A stretch of 64,000 nucleotides of DNA from Siphonodentalium dalli. Taxonomy: Eukaryota; Mollusca; Scaphopoda; Gadilida; Siphonodentaliidae. The notes under the pieces were generated by a model. It was not told the origin of the DNA. It did no database searches and was given only the letters and a program-made list of their open reading frames with translations. Below, piece after piece: positions 27,501 to 39,500 of this stretch. Position numbers and translations under genes: made by a program. Every line of letters starts with the position of its first letter. Position 1 is the first letter of the stretch. Location of the stretch: assembly GCA_032622095.1 (NCBI GenBank), contig CP136064.1, positions 175,166,247 through 175,230,246 of the forward strand, in the 5' to 3' direction.

Positions 27501-30500
27501 CTGCGACGACGGGTCGACAAAGGAGACGCTGACCTGGATCCATAGCGCGGAAACTTGGGGCGCGGAGAACCATCCTGTCGGCGACTAGCCTGGCGATGAG
27601 ACTGACGACTGGGCTGACGACGAGGCTGACGAACAGGATCGCGGCCACGAGAATGGGAAACCCGGCCACGGGAGGCGCGGCGTCCCCGTCCAGAGCCACG
27701 AGCAGGCCTGCCACGCGAATGCTGACCACGGCCGCGCACCCGTGAATCAGCCACAGATGACACACTGGCCGAACCCCGAGAAGAAGGCCCAACACGGTCA
27801 CTGGAAGCAGGACCAGCACGAGACGAGCTGGCAGACGCATCCTGGCGACTGCTACGAGACGAACGGTCGCGGGCCCGACCGCGAGATCCCGTACGAACCA
27901 TAAGAGAAATATGTGATTGCCACCAAACGACAAACACAAACAGGGAAACACGTGCGCTACCCACGAAAATAGGTAACGCCGACGGAACAGGACGCAGACA
28001 GAACGCACAAGGAACAAGATGATAGACGAATAAATGAAGGCTGGCGAAGAAACACGGTGACGGATGGAAACAGATAGGATTTGACGACACACAACCGAGC
28101 GCGATGCGTATAATTCAAAAGTGAATTGCTTTCTCAGTTACCGGAAGGAGGCAGCATTCCGGGCGGATGTAAAATGCGGACTTTAAGTTCGGCCGATACG
28201 GAACGGATCGTACCGAAAAACCGGAATGTCTGCCGGATGACAGGATCAAAGAACCACATAAATCACCCCGAACCTTATCGGCCCTGGGTGCATTAAATTC
28301 ATATTCAAAAATGTCATGTTTCTGAAACAAAGCCATGGGACGAATGCCGCCAGTGGCGGGCTAACCTGCTAGTCTACTATATATTTTGAGACTTCCGTAT
28401 ATGTGTATATATATATGTGTGTATGTGGGTACTTTATAGAATCGAAAACGCATGATCGGATCGAGCTCAAACTTCGTATATAAGGGTAAAAACCCACGGG
28501 GATCGTCCACGTCGCATTTTGGACGAGCTCTGAGCACTCATTCTCCACTCCCAATCAATAAAATCACCGCAAACGACACTTCGGGGGTTAAGGCATAAAC
28601 GATCTTTATATCGACCATATTTAGAGTCGTTAACCGACTAACGCTCTTTATTGCCATCGACATTGCTAAACGGTTAACCATGCGTACGAAACTACGGACG
28701 CAAAACACGCAATGCATTTATCTCGATTAAAAAGGCAGAATTAACGTGTTGTGTGATTCTTATGTCTGTCGTTCCTAGGAACGGGGGAAATTTTCAATCA
28801 TACCTCTTTTAGGGACGGGTACTGCGTGTTGTGTGAAAACAAAAAATGCGTGTTGTGTGATTCTTATGTCTGTCGTTCCTAGGAACGGGGGAAATTTTCA
28901 TCGGATCAGTTTTTCCGCCCGATGTACCTTAAATCATACCTCTTTTAGGGACGGGTACTGCGTGTTGTGTGATTCTTATGTCTTCTTCACCTTAATCGGG
29001 TAAAATAAGGTCTAATTGGGTAAAATATTGAAAAACCAAAAATTAAATTCAAAAAATTCAAAAATCCAGTAAATTTAAAATGCACGGGTAAAATCTTGAA
29101 AAACCAAAAATTAAATTAAAAAATTAATAAAAAAAAATAATTAAAAAATCCGGTAAATAAAAATGCACAATTAACTCATGTTATAAACAAAAAATTAATA
29201 TTAACTCATTGAACAAAACAAATTAAATTAAAAAATTAATCAAAAAAATTAATTAAAAAAGTCCGGTAAATTAAAAATGCACAATTAACTCATGTTATAA
29301 ACAAAAAATTAATATTAACTCATTGGAAAAAAAAAAATTAATTAAAAACATTAAAAATTGTCATGTTTCTGACGAACTCTGCCATTGGCGGGCTAACCTG
29401 CTAGTCTATACTATATATTTTGAGACTTCCGTATATATATATATATGTATGTGTGTACTTCATAGAATCGAAAACGCGTGTACAGATTGAGCTCAAACTT
29501 CCTATGTAAGTGTAAAATACCACCGACACCGCCGTGGTCGCGTTTTGGAGAAGCTCAGAGCACAATAAACGGCACTGCGGTGGTTAATCAAGTGATAATT
29601 TAATGAGCGTTTGTTTTTGACGCATCGCTATAAAGAGCGTCTGTTTACCATTCAACGTTATTAGCATCTGCAGAGAGATATACGGGAACAATAATTTTGA
29701 GTGGTTTCCTATGCGGGGAGATTTATTGGATGCCATAGTACTCTTACAACATCATTGTTATAGTATGTATGACACTTAGTTCAGGGCTTAGGGGGGGGGG
29801 GGGGGGGGGGTAGTTAGTGTGGATATAGGCATAATGCTTCTCAGAAATCCCGGTTACAAACCAACACTCACAATTTCGTATTTACGCAAACGCAACGTGC
29901 AGAGAGATATACGGGAACAAGTGCTTTCCTATTTTTAGAACGCAACACATGATACCAAACAAAATTACGTCGCGTTGGTGATGGGGTTCACGACAGGATT
30001 AATTGACTGTCCGCTCTTTGCGAGGATGGGGTTCACGACGGGATTAACTTTGTGGGGACTATTGACCATCTCGTAAGGGTGGACAACCTCTGTCAGGGGC
30101 TGCTCAATGGCCACGGGCAGGTTAAAAAAAATCATACCTCTTCTGGGTCTGGGCGTGTATAGACATGAGCGTGTTTTGTTCCTAAGAACGCGGAGCGTGT
30201 TGTGTTCCTAAGAACGCGGATCGGGTAAGTTTTTCCGCCCTAGGTGAGCTCAAACTTCGTATATAAGTGTAAAAACACACGGGGATCGTCGACGTCGCAT
30301 TGTGTGAAACATTCTTATGTCTGTCGTTCCTAGGAACGGGGGAATTTTACATCAGGTCAGTCTTAACCTTCAAACGGGTACCCACAAATTATATATTGTG
30401 ACCCCAACATGACCTTGACCTTGAAAATGATCAATTCAAGGTCAAATCGGGTAAAATATTGAAAAACCCAATATTAACTCATTGAAAAACATAAAACATT

Positions 30501-33500
30501 GCCATGTTTTTGACCAAGCACGCCAGTGGCGGGCTAACCTGCTAGTCTACTATATATTTTAAGACTTCCATATATATACATGTATATGTGTGTTTGTCCT
30601 TTGTAGACTCGAAAACGGCTCAACCGATTGAGCCCAAACTTGCTACCTAGGGATACTTATTTCCGGAAAGTGTCATGGACGGGTCAAATCATGACCACGA
30701 CCTGACCTTGACTTTAAAAATGGTCAATTCAAGGTCAAATCAGGTAAAACTGGCAGATTTTGACGATATTTGATACCTAGGGATACTTTTGTCCAGGGAG
30801 TGTATTGGAAGGGTCAAATCATGACCCCGACCTGACCTTGACCTTCAAAATGGTCAATTCAAGGTCAAATCAGGTCCAATTTCGCATGCGCCCGTGTCCT
30901 TGCTCATATACGCTCATATAGTCATGTTTCTGACAAAGGCATGGGACGAATCCCGCCAGTGGCGGGCTGATCTGCTAGTTTGTTTATAAAACATGGACAG
31001 ATAAGATCATATCTGACCTGTGTAATAAGGAATGCTTTTACTGTTAGGTACATGTACATTGTTAGGTACAAGTGTTTCATAACAGGGATTATGGTTTTCA
31101 AAAATATATGTAGTTTATACAATACAAAAGTGTTATCTATATAATGTTATACAGACATAATATGCTGAGGATGCTGGCCCCTATGACCCCTGAATCGAAA
31201 CAGATTACCATAGTTCATATAAAGAAAGTAAGTAGCCCTCAATCAAATGGTTTCACACATCACAATGTTTTACAAGTAGCTTGGAGTCCAACAACTATGA
31301 CAATATGAACAAATGGGAAAATAGGGTTCCTGGAAATATTAACATCTACCATCTTGATTTTCAAAACAAGGCATCACCTACAATAGTCATGTAAATTTAT
31401 CTGCCCGTTACCTACTGCATAGCTAAATAATATTGGCTATAAGCCATTATTTTAATTTCAAATTGAAAGCATGTGTCTGAAGGGTTAATATATTTCTTTT
31501 AAATCAATTAATCAGTCAGTACCAAAATCATTAGAAGTGAATAGTGTGCCAAGATAACCATAGATAGGAGATATGAGGAAGAGTCATTGTACATTATAGC
31601 AAGAGTCTCATACTGCCATTAATCAATTGGACAGATAGGATTAAACAATTTGCCAGCCAGTGAGCAGTTGTTTATCTTTACCTTCACCTAACTACCCCTT
31701 GAGCTCTGAACCATATGTCATCACTCAATTAATAACATATTTCACTTGGAATGACATCTATTAAACGTACTCTCAAATACTATGGATATTTGATGTTGGT
31801 AATTTATTGATATCATTATATTACATGCAACTATTGCAATAAAGTCTTCTTAATTTCAAAACAGGACATCGCACCAAATTAATGGTATAAAATTCAAACA
31901 AATGAAAGTGTCAATGACAATTTTTTTTTTAATTATTATAAAAGTTAACAAAAATGTTATTATAATTTTTTTTTAAATTGAGCAAGAAGTTCAATCTACA
32001 TGTATAAAAAATCTATTTTTCCGAAAAAGGGTCATAACTCCTTTAAAATAAATCGGATCAAACCCATATTCGAACTTGATCTGTATTTTGGGCTGCGAAA
32101 TTCATATACCAAATTTGGTTCCAATCAGATAAAAACTGTTTGAGTTATGGCAGAATGCGTGAATTCTAAGTTGAAAAAGATACATAACTCTGTAAAAATA
32201 ACTCGGATCAAACCCATGTTTGAACTCGATCTGTATTTTGGCCTGAGAAACCCATATACAAAATTTGGTTCCAATCGGATAGAAAATGCTTGAGTTATCG
32301 CATTATGCATAAAGTGTCTACGGACGGACAGACAGACAGATGGAACAAATGGCCACTTGCGTGTCTACACAATTGAGTGGCTAGATACCTATGTGACAAA
32401 TCGTTTTTATGTGGCTTCAAAAAGTGTTCTCACGAAATGCTAGTTGCGTGGCTGCAAATAAAGTGTCAATGTATTCTGTGACTTAAGGTTGGCGCATGTG
32501 AAGTAGTCAGCAGATTACCCTTCATTCACAATCTAGAGAGTTCATTAAGAAATAAAGTGTGATTAAGTAAAATATTATATATTTGTAAATAAGGTTGCTA
32601 ATGTGGCTAGCCACTTAAGCCGTCCGTCCGTGTCCTATAGAACACCGGTTGGACATCCATATTGATGGGCAAATTGTTTCCATTTTTTAAAGAACTACTT
32701 TTTCAAGTGACTTCCTCAAGCCACTTAGAACACATTTCAGGTGTCAAAATTCAAATAAGGTTGATAATGTGGCTAGCCACTTAAGCAATTTTGTGAGCAC
32801 CAAGGATGTATATGTGCCTTCTTAGTCACATTAGTAGTATTTTGTTAGCACGGACGGACGGACGAACGACGAGTGGTCAATCCGGACGTCGACACTATGT
32901 GTACCATACTATGGTATGGCTACACATAAAAAAATGTAGTAATAAAAACTCGGACAAAATTGTTTCCAGGGACAAACAGACGGACGGCTAGATGTACTGA
33001 CGACCAGACAAGCTGATTCCAGTATACCCCCCCCCCCCACAACTTGTTGCGGTGTACAAAAACATTCAGAGATAATAGGCAGTAGTCACATTAGTCGGTT
33101 TGAATGAGAAACCGGCGAATTCATGAATAAACAACATTGAACTGTTCTCACATTCTGAATAAACTTCTCTGAGTTCATCTCACTATCCCTGGGTTAATTT
33201 GGAAAAACCATTAGAAGCCGTTATTGTCCCCACTCATTTCAAAACAATATAAGTGGGTTGTTTACAATTACCAGTCGGCTAATCACACCTCACACTTCCG
33301 AGGGTGAGATGGCTTCAGAACATGTGATAGATAATCACTTTCAGATGCCAACCACATACGGTTCATATTTATCTCAAATACTGTATGAATATATACGGTT
33401 TTATTGAGATTAAACAAATTCAACAATTCAATCATAACCACAAAGATGTTAGAACTGTTGTGTCAAGTGCCTTTATGAAGTGAGACCACTGCAGCATGCG

Positions 33501-36500
33501 CTTCATACTTAAATGGTAAAATAGTACGATAAAACATAAAAAGGGGATATGGGTAAGTGATGTGTCTTTCAAAAAGTGTTAAATAAAAAATAAAAAAATT
33601 AAACAGTGTAAAATGAAAAAATATATGATTTTCACTTTTTTTCATTTAGAACTTTTTTTTCTTTTTTAAATTGAGCAAGGATTTCAATCTAAAACATTTC
33701 TATTTTTTTAAAGAGTTATGTCCCTGGCTCCGCCCATATCTGACCCAGTGACCCTATTTGAACAAATATGAACCCCAGTCACCCAAGGACCCTCCGTACC
33801 AAATATAAACTAAATAGGCCTGATGGTTCTTGAGAATAAATCTTTTTAAGAATTTACTATGGAGGGAAAGCGTTATGGCCCTGGCTTCGCAGCTATTTGA
33901 CCCAGTGACCTCATTTGAACAGATCTGAAGGTGAATCACCAAGGGAACATCCACACCAAATATGAACCCATTCGGTCCTATGGATCTGGAGAAGATGATG
34001 TTCAAAGAATTGTTGTCGGACGGATGGATGGATGGATGGATTGACGGATGAATGGCGGACGACGAGTGATGACTATAGCTCCACCGGAGACTTTGTCTCA
34101 GGTGAGCTAAAAATTATAGCGTTTATATTAGAAAAATTGGCAGTCATTTACTGTGAAATGGCAGCAGTTTGTCAAAGCAATGATCCTTGACTTACTCATT
34201 TAGGAAAACAATCATGCCAAAAGTAACTCGTTTTGATGTGCATATGCATGAAAATTACAAACTGCACAGTATAATCTACAACTGAACTCAGCTAGGGGAG
34301 CTATAAATTTTAGCTATTGTAGCTAAATTTCACATTTGCCAGACCTGGTAGTGGTAAATTAACAGACAGGTCATAACTTGAGGTTTAGGATCGAAGCACA
34401 TGGTCCCGATTGTACCCGGTTAATTAGGCTGCCGAATATATTTGGGCCCAATAAAATTGGGGGCCAGGGCACAATCGTGAGTTGGAATTTCCAATTTTCA
34501 CTCCATTCCTATAATCATGCTATGGTCACTTTAGTCTATAGCCAACTGGCTACAATGTAGTCATGGTGGTTTATATTAATATGTACCCGGTATTTCTAAA
34601 GACTAATATTATTAACAATAATATATTGAGGTCACGAGCAATAACCATAATTGCTGTCGCCCTCTTGTTGCGATCTGCATAACAAGCAGCACTGTTATTA
34701 TACAGGCATTCATTTTCTGCCCACAGGTCTACCAGCCATTGTTCCTTGTTGATCGACCAGAATAATTGACTTTCATTCTGACTTTGATTTTGAATAGCGA
34801 TCGCTGCTAACTGTTCTGACATTTCGAATGAGGATTTGGTCATGTGACATTCTGTCATGTGACAAGCAAAACATGCACATTTCCATCATCACGAGCCGGA
34901 TCCTCCTGATGAAATCCAATTCAGTTCGATCCCTCCAATTAAATTTGAGCCAACGAAATTGGCTCGATTGTTAGGCACACAGCCACACACGGTCCCAATT
35001 GTCCCCGAATTATCCTGCAGCAGGATTAATCGAGGACAATCGGGATGGTGTGCACCGACACTTAGTATACCTGTATCATGGGTTATATGCTCTCAATAAA
35101 ATTTGGTATGGATGTTCACAATCACAAGGGCATTTAATGATATTTTCAATGGTAATGATAATTTTTTCCCTATTTATTTTCACAGATACTAGAATACGGA
35201 GCTGCAGTTTGGGACCCACGTGAACAGAGACATAAGTCACATAACAGACCTAGAGAAAGTACAACGACAGGGTGCCAGATTCATCAAAAACAACTATGTC
35301 CAGGCGAATGGGTGTCTCAGTAACAGACATGCTAAATGAACTGGAATTACCATCACTTCAAGAAAGAGGTCGAGAGATAAAGTTAACCCAGTTATATACA
35401 TTGTAAGATAGTGAAGGGGATGGTGCCAGCTCTCAATGTAGATGACTTCCTGACACAAAAAAAGGAAAACAGGAAAATCACTGCAACATCTTTTCCGGAC
35501 TTTATTTCTTACATCGTCGAAATGAGGTTTGTAATAACCAATGGCCATTTAATACCAATACATACACTCCTTTTTCACTAAAACAACCATCGATTGGAAA
35601 AAACTTGATGACTCTATTGTGTGCGCCAGAGGAATTCCTAAGGCCAGTGAAGACTCTCCGCAAGATCACTGTTCCTGGAGATTTCTATCCTTCGCAGCCT
35701 CCAGGATTAACTTTAACAACACAGACACCTTCCTCCCTGTGCGCCTATAAAGGCCAGTATTAGCCCCTGCATGGAAACCCTATAGAGCGTTCTTAATCAC
35801 GTGATTGGATACGAGACGCGCCGCCATGTTGGATGTATAGACATCCATAAACAAGCATTGAATTAATAGGATTAATTAAGAAAGCTACTTTAAAAACCTC
35901 TCGTTATGGCTTCGACGGAATTAATTGCAATATTGGCCAACGCTATTAACAGCCTTCATAATTGGCTACGGCAATCAGCATTGCCGAAGAAATTTGCTGA
36001 AGCAAACTGGGGCACGGCATACTGTTGCCGTAGCGGATTTCCGAAGCCAAACAATCTGAATTAAGAGGGCTGCTATTAATAATCATGAACATTTCTAAAA
36101 GAAATACATCGAAATGTTAGATAAACCTACTATAGGGTGCGATATTTATTAAAAAGAATAGAGTGTAGACTCGGATCTGTCGCCAAACGTTACAGATCCA
36201 TATATACCACAGTTATGTTTTGAAATAAAATTATTACAGGTTTACCTAATTTGTTTTCAATGAATGATAATGTACATGTAGTCCATGTATTATCAAAACA
36301 AATGAGCTCCCCGGTGTTGCATTTATGTGTATTTTAAAACGCTGTATGAATGTAACACGACAATATATCTTCTTTCCGATATTTTCAAGCAAGATGGCTA
36401 TATGTGTGTAGAAGCATCTTGTAAAAGTGACAGCCGTTTGATAACAAAAACAAAGAGAGCAACTTTGATAAACGAGAGGCCGATCACGATCGGCAGATGT

Positions 36501-39500
36501 TTAACCCATACCTTGGCGATAGTGATTAGCTATTTTCAAAATCTGTATACCAATTTTTTCATGAGTATAAGACTTTCAACAATTCACAGCTTGCTATTAA
36601 TTAATAGTTCCCAAGTGGAATCAGACTTATTGGGCAACTTGCTCACATAAACACAATATGACCATGGATATGGCATTAAATTTCAAGATACAATGTCTGT
36701 AAACAGCAGAATATTATTAAATATGGGATAAATATTTTCAAAACCATTCAATCAATACCAAAATTTATACAGGTGAAGAAATTTATGTGTCATGATTAAC
36801 CTGGATGAGATTATAAAAGTTATCGGTGAGAAATATTTGACCAATAAGTAGTCTCAAGAATACCAGCACCATTATTATTCTGCAGCCCAAATGCAATTGA
36901 GTGAATTTAAAAATAAGATATTTCATCTGATGATGAATATTGGTCAATTGGTGGCTTATAGAAATCCTTACTGAACCTGGTTCAAGGGATAATTTAATAT
37001 CTGCCTATCGGATATCATATGTCTATGGAATGGGTTAATTTTAAACGCAAAATCCATGCAAGCGAAAAGTGGGCAACTCCAACACAGATACATGTATGTG
37101 TTATAGAGTGATAAAGCTAAATAACCCAACCACAGTCAGACACATGCACCATAGCTGTTAAAGATATAATAGTTATGAAATTAAGAACATAACAACTCTA
37201 TTTATCTACTTCTTACATTGGAACCTGAGTCATAATATTGTTGCGTTAGCTACATATTAAAAAGTTATGAGATCATTGAATTAGAGACCAATCAATACTT
37301 GAACATTTATACAAGTGATGGGTGTATAGACCTGGATATTATTAAATGTGATTGATAATGGTTGGATATAAAATATTTTAAAGCAGAATTATTAGATAAG
37401 TAAAGGTGAGATATGAGAATGGTCAGATTGATAATATTAGAGTCATAACATTGGATTGCATACAGTATATCTATGGTTAACTTTATTCTAAGCTGATCAT
37501 TTGAAAGATACAATGTCTGTAAACAGCAGAATATCATTAAATATGCAAGGGAAAAGTGGATCACCATCAACCTGGACATAGAATAGGAGAATGATCACAT
37601 GAAAAACATCAGAAGACCATATGATGTGCGGAGAGGGTTAATAATGTTCAATGATGTAACTATGGAATGGGTGGGTTAATTTATTTCTAAGTTACAGTGT
37701 GAGTGTAAACAAAAATGTCTATAAACAAAAATGTCTGTAAAATATCCCAACAAATAAACAATGGACTATTCCAATTTGTAATTTTGGAATACAGTAGGTG
37801 TACATTAACTAATAATGAACCTGTTTCAACAAATGGGTTAACTTAATATTGCACAGAACAGAATAGAGAACCATCCATTAATTATATTCTTGACAGCCAC
37901 CTGCAACCCACCAAGGCTATCTAACTCAATATAGTGTACAGCTAAAATAAATAAAACTAATAAGAGAGGCACTGTGTGAGACAACTTGTCTTAAAATCCA
38001 ACACTGGCAGACAACAGCTATTTAGTTACATGATCATTTACTTGAATTACAAATGTCCATAACTCTGTTAAAATATATCAGATCAAACCCAAATTTGAAC
38101 TTGATTTGTATTTTGGGGTGAGGATCATATGTATCAAATTTGGTGCTGATCAGATGATTTAAGTCTTCACAGCTTGGATGAATTCTATTTAAAAACAAGA
38201 GTGGAAAGGGTTAACAAAACAATACCAAAATCCATACAGATAAAGAACGTGCTAACAAAGACCTAGGTAAGAAATATGAGGCAGATCATATGCAAATTGT
38301 TTGACTTAGATGCATCAGATAGAATTTGTGCGCAGGGTTAATTATTTTCTAAATCGATCAACTGATCGATACCAAAAACTATACAGGTGAGGGGTGTGTC
38401 ACCATAAACCTACATTTCAAATATGAACACAATCGGACAAAAAACACTTGGGTTATTGCATCGGATAGCACATGCCCATGTGTGGATGCAAAGTGTTAAT
38501 AATTTCTAAACCGATCAATCGATCTATACCAAAAACTATACAGGTGAGGGGTGTGTCATTGTAAACATGCACATGAAATTTGAACATGATCCGATAAAAG
38601 ATACTCCAGTAATCGAATCGGATAGCAAGTGTCTACAGACGGACGGACGGACAGACAGACGGACGAACGACGGATGGTTGATCCGGACGTCAGCATTATG
38701 TGTACCATACATGGTATGGGTACACATAAAAACAAGAGTGATTTTTTGCCATTTCCGATAACCAACAAAGATCGATGCTTACGTTGTATCAAAGTGCGAA
38801 ACAAACACCATTATATAACTTCAATATAAAATAGACTATCTAATATCGGAACAGTGCTAATTTATAGCTCCCACCTTGATGAAATAACTTGAAGCCGATA
38901 GGAGGTGTACATGTCGTAATTAATCTATAATCTCTCTTTTGTTAAACATTACACCCTCAGGCATCAAATTTAAAGTTGGCAAAAAATAAATATAACGATA
39001 TACATATCCGTTTCCCGTAACTTGGCTGAGTCACATTAAAGGTGTCAACAACTTTGCGACCGGATGCAAAGGATTATCAAAACGTGGTGTTTTTTTTAAT
39101 TCCACATCTTATTTGGCCATCATTAAGTACATGAAAGAAAAACGCCGATTATGGAGTCAGTTACTTGTTTTCATGTGGCAACAATAGCACAAAGTGAACT
39201 CGTTCTATGAAGGTTGCATGTACACAGCGGGAAGCACGTGAAATGTGTTAAATTTCTTGTCATTCGCTTGGAGACTTTTGTTGATTCCCATTTACATGTG
39301 TGCATTGTCGGCTTGTCACAGTCATGTGGAGGAAGCTTTAGATTCTCAAACGGATTGACTTCGATTAAGTTAAACGTTCGCAGAAGACGGATCATACAGG
39401 TTAGCATGGCATCTATCCTTTCTATGCGATATGTATAGATGTAGGCCCTACTTGTACGAAACTACTTGTATAATTCTCTAAATATGCATGTTTATTTAAA

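Larger units (their letters stand above)
22117..28295 (-). mobile_element. Ngaro/DIRS-type tyrosine-recombinase retrotransposon, full length
   Basis: Read on the minus strand the order is A1 (28295-28097), Gag, RT, RNase H, tyrosine recombinase, SGNH hydrolase, then B1 (23348-22944), A2 (22948-22750), a 228-bp spacer and B2 (22521-22117). This split-direct-repeat layout (A1-ORFs-B1-A2-B2) is that of the DIRS order, Ngaro group. A1 and A2 are identical over 199 bp; B1 and B2 differ at about 4 of 405. B1 and A2 overlap by the 5 bases CATTA, which are also the outer end bases at both host junctions, as expected for integration of a circle by a tyrosine recombinase. There is no target duplication. 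It is much more GC-rich than its surroundings. Confidence 0.93.
21081..28372 (+). mobile_element. Helitron unit 10 (type A), interrupted by the Ngaro element
   Basis: Starts TCTATACTATATATTTTGAG at 21081 and ends CCGCCAGTGGCGGGC...CTAG at 28372. The 6.2-kb retroelement 22117-28295 sits inside; without it the unit is about 1.1 kb, like its neighbours. Confidence 0.78.
12723..30978 (+). mobile_element. Head-to-tail array of 13 non-autonomous Helitron-type units
   Basis: Units start TCTACTATATATTTTGAGAC (or TCTCATATATATTTTGAAGA) and end in a hairpin plus CTAG, with the next unit starting at the very next base. Boundaries: 12723, 13355, 14311, 15435, 15963, 16467, 17308, 18124, 18816, 21081, 28373, 29405, 30546, end 30978. 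TC start, CTRR-type end and 3' hairpin (CCGCC-AGT-GGCGG) are Helitron features. Host bases outside are A (12722) and T (30979), the expected A/T target. There is no Rep/helicase ORF, so all units are non-autonomous. Array DNA apart from the Ngaro insertion is about 12 kb. Confidence 0.82.

Noticed and set aside
29791..29809. Long G run as a telomeric or functional G-quadruplex site
   Set aside because: A homopolymer inside a Helitron unit; likely slippage and possibly misassembled in length.
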